Of a stretch of 62,828 nt of DNA, positions 1-8,654 are shown in pieces. Source of the DNA: Desertibaculum subflavum (GTDB lineage: Bacteria > Pseudomonadota > Alphaproteobacteria > Ferrovibrionales > Ferrovibrionaceae); assembly GCA_003576705.1 (NCBI GenBank), contig QOZS01000034.1, positions 1-62,828 of the forward strand. Direction: 5' to 3'. The position numbers were made by a program, and so were the translations under genes. Every line of letters begins with the position of its first letter. Within the stretch, counting starts at the first letter, position 1. The notes under the pieces were generated by a model, which was not told the DNA's origin, did no database searches, and saw only the letters and a program-made list of their open reading frames with translations.

Positions 1-379
1 TCTGGGCCGCTCGCACCGTATGCGAAGGCTTGTCAAGCCTCGCCGGGTGCGGATGGGCTGCGGTCGAAGCGTCCATATTTCCACCCTTCGACGCATCTAA
101 TTGATATTCAATATACTTCTCTACCCGCGTCGCCGCGAGGCGACGGGATGAGGGATCTGATGCAGCTTCACTATGCAAAAGAGCAGGCGCCCAAATAGTC
201 TGAGACGCGGTCAAATATTACACGAAAAGCAAATATAGCGCCAGAGCATTCTGCATCGGCCGATGCCAGAAGCTCCCCGGCCCCGGTCGCCGAAGGGCTG
301 CCGGCAAAGCCGCTTTCGGTTGACCGCCGGCGTCCCCTGCATGGTATCGGTTGCGAAGCCGCAATGAGACCGAGATTTC
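1..379. other. Non-coding leader region, no gene seen
   Basis: I see no convincing gene in these 379 bases. Bases 90-240 are clearly more AT-rich than the rest of the window. They contain inverted repeats: 63-69 with 86-92 (seven pairs), ATTGA/TCAAT at 100-112, and a seven-pair stem at 128-145 closed by a GCGA loop. The last could be the end of an upstream transcript, but no T-run follows. TTGACC at 320-325 could be the -35 box of the lipoprotein gene at 380, although no good -10 lies 16-18 bases downstream. Confidence 0.5.
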
Positions 380-1141
380 ATGCTGCGCCGTTGCCTGCTT
401 CTTCTGGCCGTCTGGTTCGTCGCCGGCTGCGCGGCGCAGACCGTGCCGCCGGCCGCCAAATCGTCGATCCGGAACGTCGCCGTGATCTCGCTGATCGGCG
501 ACACGGTGAGCTTCGAGAAGTTCGGCCTCACCATCTTCAACAACTCATACAAGGAGGCGGTGCTGGAGCTGGGGCTCGACCGGCTGGCGACGGAGGCGGT
601 GCAGAGCGCGCTGCGCCGGCGCAATCCCGCGATCAGCCTTGTCGCCCTCGCCTACGACCGGGCAGCGTTGAACCCGGTCTACCTGCAGAAGACGGTCAAT
701 CTCGCCTTTGAGGACTATGTGGATCCGGCGAGGATCGCCGCGCCGCTGCGCCAGCTTACGGCGGGGACAGCGGTCGACACGCTGATCCTGATCACCCGCG
801 CGCGGCTCCAGCACGCTCTCGATGCCCCCGGCACGCATGAAGGGCCGGGCGTGATGATGACCAGCGCGGCGGTGGGCCCGCCGATGCGCGTCCTGCCCTA
901 TGCCGTGCTGCGGATCTATGTGCTCGACGCCCGCAGCCTGCAGCCGATCGCGCAGCACACCGACGTCGCCAAGGAGACCCGCTACTACGAAGGCTCCATC
1001 TTCAACCTGCCGCCGCCGACCCCGATCACCAAGGAAGTCTCCGTGCCGCTCGCGCCGGCCGAGGAAGCTTTCGTGCGCGCGGAGCTGCAGCGCATCATCC
1101 CGGCGACGCTGGACGGCATGGTGGTCAGGATCGGATTGTAG
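380..1141 (+). CDS. Hypothetical lipoprotein
   Basis: This encodes a 253-residue protein that I do not recognise as a named family. The N-terminus is a lipoprotein signal: two Arg, a short hydrophobic run and a lipobox Val-Ala-Gly-Cys with the acylated Cys at residue 17. Ala-Ala-Gln follows, so outer-membrane retention is likely. The rest looks soluble, with a mixed alpha/beta composition and no second membrane segment. It is therefore probably a periplasm-facing envelope protein. The gene stands alone, 64 bases before the Nudix gene on the same strand. The start is fixed by the signal peptide. Function unknown. Confidence 0.8.
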   Translation: MLRRCLLLLAVWFVAGCAAQTVPPAAKSSIRNVAVISLIGDTVSFEKFGLTIFNNSYKEAVLELGLDRLATEAVQSALRRRNPAISLVALAYDRAALNPVYLQKTVNLAFEDYVDPARIAAPLRQLTAGTAVDTLILITRARLQHALDAPGTHEGPGVMMTSAAVGPPMRVLPYAVLRIYVLDARSLQPIAQHTDVAKETRYYEGSIFNLPPPTPITKEVSVPLAPAEEAFVRAELQRIIPATLDGMVVRIGL

Positions 1142-1205
1142 AGGCTGCCGCACGGCATCTATCGCGGGGCACGGGGGCGCGGCGTAAGATGGCAGCCTGA
1201 CCGTC

Positions 1206-1631
1206 ATGAAGGAATCCAGCGTCCATACACCGACCCATGCCGGCACCGTGGTGTTCCGGAAGGCAGAGCATGGCCTGGAATTTCTGCTGGTCCGGCCCAA
1301 GCGCGGCGGCGCGGAATGGGTGCTGCCGAAAGGACATATCGAAGCGGGCGAAGGCCCGGAGCAGGCTGCGCTGCGCGAGACCGCGGAGGAGACCGGCTTC
1401 GCGGTCGCGCTGGTGACCGCTCTTGGCCGCGCGTGCTTCTCCGTGGGGGGCACGCAGGTGCGCGCCGATTTCTTCCTGGCCCGAGCGACCGGCGCGGCGA
1501 CCGGCGAGGACGACCGCGCCAAGACATGGCTGCCGGTCGAAGCCGCGATCGCCACCGCCTCGCATCCCGAAAGCCGCGATCTGTTGCAACGGGCGGCGGC
1601 ATGGCTCAACGCCGGGAGCCGCACCGGGTAA
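1206..1631 (+). CDS. Nudix hydrolase
   Basis: This is a 141-residue single-domain Nudix hydrolase. The full Nudix box G-x5-E-x7-REUxEExGU is present in the first half (it begins KGHIEAGE and ends RETAEETGF), so the Mg-binding glutamates are intact. Members hydrolyse nucleoside diphosphates linked to another moiety, such as oxidised nucleotides, dinucleoside polyphosphates or ADP-sugars. The N-terminus (THAGTVVFRK, then a strand ending LLVRPK) resembles the diadenosine-polyphosphate/MutT-like group. The substrate cannot be read from sequence. The next gene starts 31 bases downstream on the same strand, so the two may be co-transcribed. Confidence 0.9.
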   Translation: MKESSVHTPTHAGTVVFRKAEHGLEFLLVRPKRGGAEWVLPKGHIEAGEGPEQAALRETAEETGFAVALVTALGRACFSVGGTQVRADFFLARATGAATGEDDRAKTWLPVEAAIATASHPESRDLLQRAAAWLNAGSRTG

Positions 1632-1662
1632 ACCTGCTCCGGCGAGCGAGGGGGGAGCCGCG

Positions 1663-2628
1663 ATGAACACGACCGCTCTCTATGTCGAGCCGCTCTTTAT
1701 CGGTGCCTTGTTTCTGCTTGTGCTCGGCCTGCCGTTCGCACCCGAGGTGATCCAGCTGATGCCGAGGCCTGAGGCGACTCCGCCCTGGCTCGCCGTCGGC
1801 ACCGTGCTGGCCGGCATCGCCTACTTCGCGGGCATCCTGTTCGACCGTTATCTGGATTCCTGCCTGGCACCGCTCGAAGGACATATCCGTCTGAGCTTTG
1901 CCCGCGGCACATTCGAGCGCTGGCAGAAGCGGAAGCGGTCCGGCTGGCGGGATCCGTTTCCCGAGGATGTTTTCCGCACCGCCGTGATGACCGGCAATGA
2001 CAAGGCCGCCGAATTTCTCGACTACGTGCGAACCCGTCTGCGACTCATGCGGGCACTTGCCTTCGCCCTTCCCTTGATCGCCTTCGGCGGCGTGGTCGGC
2101 TGGCAACGTCTCGCGTGTCGGGAGCCAACTTGCTTTGTCGCCATCGACCCACCCGCCTGGTGCGCTGCCGCCTGGGTGCCCAGCGCCCTCGGCTGGGCCT
2201 GCTTCCTTGTTCCGGCTCTGCTGATCGTCCAGCTTCTTGCCCTGGAAGCATCGGGACGGTGGTCCCCGTTCTGCCGCGATGCCTGGAAACCGGCCGACAC
2301 CCGTAAAGCGGCCGAGACGACAGCCTATTTCCAGATACGGGCGAAGGGCGCTGCCTGGAGGCGAAACTGCCGCTCGGCCCGAGACGTGCTGGTGCAGCCC
2401 TGCGTGCTGATCGCCATCGCCCTCTTCCTGCTGGCGTCAGCGTTCGCCTGTCAATCACCCTCACCCGCTTCCGATTGGCTGCTCGCCGGCGTGCTCGCCG
2501 GCAATGTACTGGCGATCGGTGCCGGCTGGGCGTGGTGGCGGATCACCTGCACCTTCCTGCGCTATCTCAAGCTGTACGGAGGCGGCCCCGATTGGGGTAA
2601 GGACGACATCGGGCCGCACCGATCGTGA
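1663..2628 (+). CDS. Hypothetical multi-pass membrane protein
   Basis: This encodes a 321-residue protein of unknown family. About six hydrophobic segments are visible: two near the N-terminus (residues ~8-25 and ~42-60), two in the middle (~126-145 and ~170-195) and two near the C-terminus (~245-265 and ~273-295). A basic soluble loop lies between segments 2 and 3. The start at 1663 is chosen because a purine-rich GAGGGGGGA lies 8-15 bases upstream; an in-frame start further up overlaps the Nudix gene and adds a low-complexity Arg/Pro tail. It is probably an inner-membrane protein. Nothing indicates its function. Confidence 0.75.
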   Translation: MNTTALYVEPLFIGALFLLVLGLPFAPEVIQLMPRPEATPPWLAVGTVLAGIAYFAGILFDRYLDSCLAPLEGHIRLSFARGTFERWQKRKRSGWRDPFPEDVFRTAVMTGNDKAAEFLDYVRTRLRLMRALAFALPLIAFGGVVGWQRLACREPTCFVAIDPPAWCAAAWVPSALGWACFLVPALLIVQLLALEASGRWSPFCRDAWKPADTRKAAETTAYFQIRAKGAAWRRNCRSARDVLVQPCVLIAIALFLLASAFACQSPSPASDWLLAGVLAGNVLAIGAGWAWWRITCTFLRYLKLYGGGPDWGKDDIGPHRS

Positions 2629-2683
2629 CGACGGCGCGCGCCCGGCTCATAATGCGCGGCGTGACAGACTGGGACCCGGCTGC

Positions 2684-2956
2684 ATGCTGTTCATGGTGAT
2701 CGAGCGCTTCCGCGACCGCGATGCCAAGGCGGTGTACCGCCGGTTCCGCGACCAGGGCCGCGGCGCGCCGGACGGGCTCAACTATGTCGGGAGCTGGATC
2801 GAGGCGAATTTCGACCGCTGCTTCCAGCTGATGGAATGCGACGACGCCCGCCTGCTGCAGCAATGGGTGGCGTTCTGGGGCGACCTCGTCGAATTCGAGA
2901 TCGTGCCGGTGGTGCCCTCGGCCGAGACGCGCGAAACCATCGAGCCGCTGCTGTGA
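2684..2956 (+). CDS. DUF3303-like small protein
   Basis: This encodes a 90-residue protein beginning MLFMVIERF. It matches my memory of the DUF3303 family, small alpha/beta proteins of unknown role built around a MLFMVIERF-type strand and a later SWIE..FDRCFQLME stretch, both present here. Starts further upstream only add a Pro/Arg-rich tail that overlaps the membrane protein gene. The gene is 7 bases before the NodB-like gene and probably shares its transcript. The biochemical function of the family is unknown. Confidence 0.8.
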   Translation: MLFMVIERFRDRDAKAVYRRFRDQGRGAPDGLNYVGSWIEANFDRCFQLMECDDARLLQQWVAFWGDLVEFEIVPVVPSAETRETIEPLL

Positions 2957-2963
2957 GGCCGCC

Positions 2964-3638
2964 ATGCGTGTGACCTTGAGCTTCGACAACGGCCCGACGC
3001 CGGGCATCACCGAGCGCGTGCTCGACGAGCTGAAGGCGCGCGGCATCAAGGCGACGTTCTTCACCGTCGGCGCGCGCCTGCTCTCGGCCGAAGGCCAGGC
3101 GCTGGCCAGGCGCGCCAAGGCGGAAGGCCACCGCATAGGCAACCACACCTACAGCCACACCGTGCCGCTCGGCCGCTGCGTCTCCGGCGAAGCCGCGGTG
3201 AACGAGATCCGCATGACCGAGGCGCTGATCGGCGATCTCGCCGAGCCGGTGCCGCTGTTCCGCCCGTTCGGCGGCGGCGGCAACATTACGCCGGACCTGC
3301 TGCACCGCGACGCCGCCGGCCATCTGGCCGAGACGGGCTATAGCTGCGTGCTGTGGAACTCGATCCCGCGCGACTTCAACGATCCGCAAGGCTGGGTCGA
3401 GCGCGGCCTGGACCAGTGCCGGGGGCAGGACTGGACCTTGACCGTGCTGCACGATCTGCCGGTCGGCTGCGCCGACCGCCTGGGCGAGTTCCTCGACCGC
3501 CTGGGCGCCGAAGGCGCCGAGTTCGTGCAGGATTTCCCGCCGAATTGCCTGCCGCTGCAGCGCGGCAAGGCGCAGCCGATGTTTGCCGCTATCGTGCGCA
3601 ACGGAGACCTGGGGGACAGGCCATGCCGCAGGCCCTGA
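2964..3638 (+). CDS. Polysaccharide deacetylase family (NodB homology) protein
   Basis: This 224-residue protein is a compact NodB domain with no signal peptide. Motif 1 reads SFDNGP (residues 6-11) rather than the usual TFDDGP. Asp8, the usual catalytic base, is kept, but the second Asp, normally a metal ligand, is Asn9. Motif 2 is intact (GNHTYSH, with His61 and His65). Known members remove N- or O-acetyl groups from chitin, peptidoglycan or related glycans using a divalent metal. The Asn change and cytoplasmic location suggest an altered substrate or metal dependence. It overlaps the next gene by 16 bases, so translation is probably coupled. Confidence 0.85.
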   Translation: MRVTLSFDNGPTPGITERVLDELKARGIKATFFTVGARLLSAEGQALARRAKAEGHRIGNHTYSHTVPLGRCVSGEAAVNEIRMTEALIGDLAEPVPLFRPFGGGGNITPDLLHRDAAGHLAETGYSCVLWNSIPRDFNDPQGWVERGLDQCRGQDWTLTVLHDLPVGCADRLGEFLDRLGAEGAEFVQDFPPNCLPLQRGKAQPMFAAIVRNGDLGDRPCRRP

Positions 3639-4528
3639 GCGAAGCGCAGATCGCCGCGTTCCGCCGTGACGGCTATCTGATGGCGGAGGGCGCGGTCACA
3701 CCTGGCGAGCTCGCCGCGCTGCGCGCCGAGATGGCAGCGTGGATCGCCGAGAGCGCGCGGCACGAAGCGAGCTTCGGCGCCGAGGACACCCTCGACGGCA
3801 TGCCGCGCTTCGATGTCGAGCGCGGCCACAGCCGCGACGATCCGAGGCTGCGCCGGGTCAACAACCCCGCGGAGATCGGGCCGGCGCATAAGCAGGTCGC
3901 CTTCGCCAGCCGGATGTGCGCCATGGTGGTCGACCTGATCGGCCCGGACGTGAAGTTCCATCACGGCAAGATCAACATCAAGCTGCCGCGCACCGAGAGC
4001 CGCGTCGGCTATCACCAGGACTTCTCCTACACGCCGCATACCAACGACGACCTGGTGACCGCGCTGCTGCTGGTCGACGACATGACGGAGGCCAACGGCC
4101 CGCTGCGCGTGGTGCCGGGCTCGCATCGCGAGGGGCAGAATACGCTCTGGCATGACGGCAGCTTCACCGGCCAGGTGGCGGAGGAGGTGGTGCAGGCGGC
4201 CTCCAACCGGCTGGTCACCCTGACCGGCAAGGCCGGCAGCGTCTGCCTCATGCACACCTCGCTGCTGCACGGCTCGGAGCCGAACCGCTCCGGCGAGCGC
4301 CGCGCGCTCTATATCTCCGTCTATGCCGCGGCGGACGCCTTCATGCTGTCGCCCTCGCCGCTGCCGAACCGGTTCGAGAGCCGCGTGGTGGCGGGACAGC
4401 CGACCCGCCGCGCGCGCCTCACCGTCGGCGAAGTCGAGCTTCCCTCGCTTGCGCACAAGGGCAGCTTCTTCAACCTTGCCGGCCAGGGCACGAATCAGGG
4501 AGCCGGCGCCCGGCCGCCAAGCGACTGA
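3623..4528 (+). CDS. Phytanoyl-CoA dioxygenase (PhyH) family protein
   Basis: This encodes a 301-residue non-haem Fe(II)/2-oxoglutarate-dependent oxygenase of the PhyH type. The facial triad is visible as YHQDFSY (His-x-Asp) in the middle and LLHGSEPN further on (distal His). An Arg soon after is the likely 2-oxoglutarate clamp. Members hydroxylate unactivated carbons of acyl-CoAs, amino acids or secondary metabolites; the substrate here is unknown. The start at 3623 is the first ATG giving the typical N-terminus (LSEAQIAAFRRDGYL), and lies 16 bases inside the deacetylase gene. Together with DUF3303 and the NodB gene this looks like a three-gene operon. Confidence 0.88.
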   Translation: MPQALSEAQIAAFRRDGYLMAEGAVTPGELAALRAEMAAWIAESARHEASFGAEDTLDGMPRFDVERGHSRDDPRLRRVNNPAEIGPAHKQVAFASRMCAMVVDLIGPDVKFHHGKINIKLPRTESRVGYHQDFSYTPHTNDDLVTALLLVDDMTEANGPLRVVPGSHREGQNTLWHDGSFTGQVAEEVVQAASNRLVTLTGKAGSVCLMHTSLLHGSEPNRSGERRALYISVYAAADAFMLSPSPLPNRFESRVVAGQPTRRARLTVGEVELPSLAHKGSFFNLAGQGTNQGAGARPPSD

Positions 4529-4544
4529 GCCGCCATCCGGCGGC
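4529..4544. terminator. Possible bidirectional terminator hairpin
   Basis: A perfect six-pair stem GCCGCC/GGCGGC with loop ATCC begins directly after the stop of the PhyH gene and lies between two convergent genes. There is no clear T-run on either strand, so this is a weak terminator call made mainly on position. Confidence 0.3.
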
Positions 4545-4571
4545 CTCGAAGGCCGGCCTCTTGCCCGACGG

Positions 4572-6173
4572 TCAGTAGTCGGCCAAGCGCTTCGGCTTGT
4601 TCCAGAAGCGATCGACGTCGAGGAAGCGTTTCCAGGCGGCGGCGAAGTTCGCGAGCTCGACGTGTTCGACCGCGGCGAACCAACCTTCCACCGCGCCCTC
4701 GGCGCGGGCGCGCCGCGTGCTGCGGCGTGACAGCCCGCCGAGCTTTTCCCATGCCTCGGCGACGCGGGTGCGGCCGACCGCGCCGTCGTTGATGGCGCCG
4801 AGGCAATCCTGCACCGCGGCCAGCGCCGCGATATAGCGCCGCACCTTCTTCTTGGCATAGAGCGAGCGGAAGAAATCGGCGGCATAACGCAGCTTCTTGG
4901 CGGCGATGCGGAGCTCGTGCAGCTCCTCGACCGTCATCGTCGCATGGCCGTTGCCGATGCGGCGCAGCTGCTTGTGCCGCTTGCGCAAGCTGCGGTCGGC
5001 ATAGCTTTCCACGGGCGCGGCCCAGGGCGGCGCATTGCGCGTCGGGTCGATCCACGGCGTCAGCAGCCGGTCCTCGTCGTGATCCGCCCAGTCGCCCGAG
5101 AGCGTTTCCAGCAGCGTGAGCTTGAGCTCGGTATAGGCGGCGGAGAGCAGCATCTCGCGCAGGTGCCGATGGCCGTCGGCGCGCGCCGCATCGGCGATGC
5201 GGCGCAGCCGCTTCAGGCCGGGATCGTCGCTGACCCGCTGGCGCAGCGGGTCCAGCGTCTCGGTCAGCAGCACGTCCCATTCGCGCGCCGGCCCGAACGC
5301 GGCCATCGCGTCGCGCAGCTGCGGTTTCAGCCGCGCCACCATGTCCGGCGGCAGCGCGCGGCCGAACAGGCTGAGCGCCGAGCGCAGCCGGCGGATGCCG
5401 ACGCGCAGCTGGTGCACGCCTTCGGGGTCGCGCCCGGCCAGCGCCGGCACCTCGTTCGCCGCCATCTGGGCGAAGCAGGAGGCGACGACGCGCTTGAACG
5501 CCTGCTCGATCGAGAGCTCGCTGTCGAGCTCGACCCAGCCCGCCTTCTGCGGGCGCGGCTCGCCGTCCAGCAGGGCGAAGCCGCGGGCCGATTTGGAGCG
5601 GTGCTCCACGCGGAGCGGCATCTCGGCCATCAGGGCGCGGACGAAGTCGAGCAGGCGCAGCGGGTCGCCGGATTTTAGCTCGAGCTCCACCTCGGCCACC
5701 GGGACCGAGCGGTCGCCGGCGGCGATGCGGCCGCGATCGACCGCCATCTCGATGCTGCTGCCGTCGATCGCCAACGCGAAGATCTTGCGGTTGATCGCCA
5801 CCGAGAGTTGCGGTTCAAGCAAATCCGGCGAGATCTCGGCCTCGGCCAGCAGCGCCGGGACCGGCGAGGCATCGGCCGCGGCGAGGTCGGGCCGCTCGCC
5901 GGTCACCTCCGCCTCCCACTCGCCGCGCGACAGGGGATTGCCGTTGGCACCGGCTTCCGACTTGATCGTTTGCACGAGCCGCGCACCTTCGCGCCGCAGC
6001 CTCAGGGTCAGCCCCGCCTGGCGCAGATGCCCGTCCGGCGTGTCGAAATAAGTTGCGACCAGACGGCGGCGCCGGGGGCGCCCAACCGCGGCACGGCCGA
6101 CGAGGTCGAGTGTCGCGAGCCTGCTGAGCGACTTTCCGTCGGTCAGCAGCTTGATTTCGGTCTCGATGCTCAT
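4572..6173 (-). CDS. CYTH and CHAD domain-containing protein
   Basis: This encodes a 533-residue two-domain protein. The N-terminal CYTH domain opens with the ExExK signature (ETEIK, residues 4-8). CYTH enzymes bind organic or inorganic triphosphates in a beta-tunnel; bacterial ygiF-type members are triphosphatases. The C-terminal half is a CHAD domain of helices rich in conserved His/Arg/Lys (HQLRVGIRRLRSALSLF and later HELRIAAKKLRYAADFF), a fold that binds polyphosphate. The pairing suggests inorganic triphosphate/polyphosphate hydrolysis. I chose 6173 because MSIETEIKL is a typical CYTH start; an in-frame ATG at 6215 would add 14 residues. Confidence 0.88.
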   Translation of the reverse strand: MSIETEIKLLTDGKSLSRLATLDLVGRAAVGRPRRRRLVATYFDTPDGHLRQAGLTLRLRREGARLVQTIKSEAGANGNPLSRGEWEAEVTGERPDLAAADASPVPALLAEAEISPDLLEPQLSVAINRKIFALAIDGSSIEMAVDRGRIAAGDRSVPVAEVELELKSGDPLRLLDFVRALMAEMPLRVEHRSKSARGFALLDGEPRPQKAGWVELDSELSIEQAFKRVVASCFAQMAANEVPALAGRDPEGVHQLRVGIRRLRSALSLFGRALPPDMVARLKPQLRDAMAAFGPAREWDVLLTETLDPLRQRVSDDPGLKRLRRIADAARADGHRHLREMLLSAAYTELKLTLLETLSGDWADHDEDRLLTPWIDPTRNAPPWAAPVESYADRSLRKRHKQLRRIGNGHATMTVEELHELRIAAKKLRYAADFFRSLYAKKKVRRYIAALAAVQDCLGAINDGAVGRTRVAEAWEKLGGLSRRSTRRARAEGAVEGWFAAVEHVELANFAAAWKRFLDVDRFWNKPKRLADY

Positions 6174-6306
6174 CCCCGGGCGTGCGGCCTTCAGCTCCTC
6201 TCGAGCAGCGGCCATAGCACGGTCACCACGTTGTCATCTATCGCGCGCACCCGGAATTCGCGGCGGCGCGTAGTGGGGTAAACTGGACCGTCATTTGCGA
6301 GGGAAC

Positions 6307-7239
6307 ATGCGCATTGCGGTGATGGGGGCCGGCGCCGTCGGCTGCTATTTCGGGGCCTTTCTGCAGAGGGCCGGATACCAGGTGAGCTTTGTCGGCCGGG
6401 GCGCGCATCTCAGCGCCATGCGCGAGCGCGGGCTCACGCTGACCGGGCCGCGCGGCGACATCGCGCTCGAGCCCGTCGAGGCGAGCGACGACCCGCGCGC
6501 CGTTGCGCCGGCCGATATCGTGCTGCTGGCGGTGAAGCTCTACGACGCCGAAGCGGCCGCGGAAGCGCTGCGGCCGATGCTGAAGCCGGAGGGCATCTGC
6601 ATCAGCCTGCTGAACGGCGTCGACGGGCCGGAGCGCATCGCGCCGATCCTCGGCCCCGCGCGCGTGATGGGCGGCGCCGCCTTCGTCTCCGCCGTGATCG
6701 CCGAGCCCGGCGTGGTCCGCTACACCTCGGCGATGTCGAGCATCGAGTTCGGGCCCTATCAGGGCGCGCCGTCGCCGCTCGCCGAGGCCTTCGTCGAAGC
6801 GGCAACGAAATCCGGCTTCGCCGCGCGGCTCGGCGACATGCGGGGCCTGCTCTGGCACAAGTTCGTCGGGCTTGCGACCAACGCGGCGCTGACCTCGATC
6901 ATCCGCCTGCCCGCCGGCCATCTATACAGCGACGCCGATATCCGCAGCGTGTCGCAGGGCATGATGCGCGAGGTGATGGCGGTTGCCGCCGCTGCCGGCG
7001 TGTCGCTGCCCGACGATGTGTTCGATGTGCATGTGAAGCGGCTCGACAGCTTTCCGCCCAGCATGTACGCCTCGATGTATTTCGACCTGGCCAAGGGGCG
7101 GCGCATCGAGGCCGAGCATCTTTCCGGCTATGTGGTGCGCAAGGGCCGGGAGCTCGGCGTGCCGACGCCCTTGCACGGCTTCGCCTATGCCTGCCTCAAG
7201 CCCTATCTTCAGGGCATGCCGAAGGAGATCGCGTCATGA
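6307..7239 (+). CDS. Ketopantoate reductase family (2-dehydropantoate 2-reductase-like)
   Basis: This encodes a 310-residue NAD(P)-dependent reductase of the PanE/ApbA family. The N-terminus carries the Rossmann GAGAVGCYFG motif. The C-terminal helical domain keeps WHKFVGLATNAALTSI with the expected Lys and Asn of the active site. PanE reduces ketopantoate to pantoate for coenzyme A synthesis. Many paralogues reduce other 2-keto acids, and the coupling to a class II aldolase gene (ATGA overlap at 7236-7239) suggests a small catabolic pair rather than pantothenate synthesis. The start at 6307 is the ATG immediately before the Rossmann strand. Confidence 0.88.
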   Translation: MRIAVMGAGAVGCYFGAFLQRAGYQVSFVGRGAHLSAMRERGLTLTGPRGDIALEPVEASDDPRAVAPADIVLLAVKLYDAEAAAEALRPMLKPEGICISLLNGVDGPERIAPILGPARVMGGAAFVSAVIAEPGVVRYTSAMSSIEFGPYQGAPSPLAEAFVEAATKSGFAARLGDMRGLLWHKFVGLATNAALTSIIRLPAGHLYSDADIRSVSQGMMREVMAVAAAAGVSLPDDVFDVHVKRLDSFPPSMYASMYFDLAKGRRIEAEHLSGYVVRKGRELGVPTPLHGFAYACLKPYLQGMPKEIAS

Positions 7240-8015
7240 GCGCCGTGACCAGGCTCAGGAACGACAGCAAGCCCGCCGGCATGTCGGACAGCGAGTGGGA
7301 GGCGCGGCAGGAGCTCGCCTGCGCCTACCGGCTGTTCGACCATCTCGGCTGGCACGAGCTGATCTACAACCACATCTCGCTCCGCGTGCCGGAGGAGGAC
7401 GGCCACTTCCTGATCAACCCGTTCGGGTTGATGTACCGCGAGGTCAAGGCCTCGAACCTGGTCAAGATCGACATCGCCGGCAACGTTATTGGTGACAGCC
7501 GTCACCCGGTGAACCCGGCCGGCTTCGTGGTGCATTCGGCGGTGCACGCCAACCGGCCGGACGCGCATTGCGTGATGCACACCCACACGACAGCGGGCAT
7601 GGCCGTCGCCTGCCAGGAAGACGGCCTCCTGTTCAACAACTTCACCGCGGTCTTCTTCTACGGCCACCTCGCCTATCACGATTACGAGGGCATCACCTTG
7701 GAGACCGAGGAATGCGAGCGGCTGGCCGCCGATCTCGGCCCCCACAATGTGATGATCCTGCGCAATCACGGCCTGCTCGCCTGCGGGCCGACGGTGGCGC
7801 ACGCCTTCACCCAGCTCTACATGCTGCAGCGTGCCTGCGAGGTGCAGATCGCCTCGCAGGCCGGCGGCGCCAGGCCGCGGCTGGTACCGGCGGAAATCGC
7901 CGCCAAGGCGGCGCGGCAGTCGCATGAGCAGCACATCAAGGGCGGCGACAGCGAGATGCTGTTCGCCGCCATGCGGCGCTGGATGCTGGACAAGGATCCG
8001 AGCTTCCTGGAGTGA
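7236..8015 (+). CDS. Class II aldolase/adducin family protein
   Basis: This encodes a 259-residue class II aldolase/adducin-fold protein. Zn ligands are recognisable as HTHTTAG (two His) and RNHGLLACG (third His) in the usual order, so catalytic capacity is likely. Enzymes of this fold cleave sugar phosphates (fuculose, ribulose) or decarboxylate/dehydrate small hydroxyacids. It starts inside the stop of the preceding reductase gene (4-base overlap), so the two are translationally coupled and probably process the same small keto or hydroxy acid. The substrate is not predictable from what I can see. Confidence 0.88.
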   Translation: MSAVTRLRNDSKPAGMSDSEWEARQELACAYRLFDHLGWHELIYNHISLRVPEEDGHFLINPFGLMYREVKASNLVKIDIAGNVIGDSRHPVNPAGFVVHSAVHANRPDAHCVMHTHTTAGMAVACQEDGLLFNNFTAVFFYGHLAYHDYEGITLETEECERLAADLGPHNVMILRNHGLLACGPTVAHAFTQLYMLQRACEVQIASQAGGARPRLVPAEIAAKAARQSHEQHIKGGDSEMLFAAMRRWMLDKDPSFLE

Positions 8016-8123
8016 TCGCCGCCACATTGTGATCAACTTCGCCGTCGGCGTGACGGCGTTCACATCGCGCGGTGATCCAGGGCGCCATAGAAGCATCTCG
8101 AACTTGGATCGGGATGCGTTTCG

Positions 8124-8603
8124 ATGATCTTCCATGCCTCCATCCCCGCCGACGACCCGGAACGCGTCGCCGGCGTGATCGCCGAACTCTGGTGCGGCCG
8201 CCATGTGCCGTTCCCGCCGTTTCCCGGCAGCTGGATGGCGCTCGCCTTCGATGCCCGCGGCAGCGAGATCGAGGTGACGCCGCGCCGCCTGCACCAGATT
8301 CCGGGCAACCTGGAGGTGGAGACGCGCGAAGTGGCGGAGGCGAGCCCCTATGGGGCGACGCATCTCGCCATCGCGAGCCCGCTGACGGCGGAGCAGATCC
8401 TGGAAATCGGCCGCCGCGAAGGGTGGCTGGTCCGCCAATGCCGCCGCGGCGAGCCGGGCGAGATGGGCTTCGACCTGATCGAGCTGTGGCTCGAGAACGC
8501 CTTCCTGGTCGAGGTGCTGACCCCCGAGATGCAGGGCCAATACCTTGATTTCATGACTGGAACGCCGGCCCGGCGGATGTTCGGCCTGGAACTGGCGGCT
8601 TAA
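8124..8603 (+). CDS. Hypothetical protein
   Basis: This encodes a 159-residue soluble protein that I cannot assign. It opens FHASIPADDPERVAGVIAELW and has a GATHLAIAS stretch in the middle, a layout that loosely recalls glyoxalase/VOC-type half-domains, but no metal triad is obvious. It is preceded by a 108-base gap holding a seven-pair inverted repeat (8040-8058). It sits just upstream of prfC, which appears to have its own promoter. Start codons other than 8124 are not supported by any clear ribosome binding site. Confidence 0.65.
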   Translation: MIFHASIPADDPERVAGVIAELWCGRHVPFPPFPGSWMALAFDARGSEIEVTPRRLHQIPGNLEVETREVAEASPYGATHLAIASPLTAEQILEIGRREGWLVRQCRRGEPGEMGFDLIELWLENAFLVEVLTPEMQGQYLDFMTGTPARRMFGLELAA

Positions 8604-8617
8604 GGCCCGGGCGGAGA

Positions 8618-8646
8618 TTGACGGCGGCGGGAGCCGCCACTACATC
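8618..8646 (+). promoter_or_regulatory. Candidate promoter of prfC with a palindromic spacer
   Basis: TTGACG (8618-8623), a 17-base spacer and TACATC (8641-8646) make a plausible housekeeping promoter. The spacer contains a six-pair palindrome GGCGGC/GCCGCC (8623-8638). The predicted start of transcription falls at about 8652-8654, directly at the prfC ATG, so the mRNA would be leaderless or nearly so. The palindrome could instead be the terminator of the gene before it. Confidence 0.4.
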
Positions 8647-8654
8647 GCTGGCCC

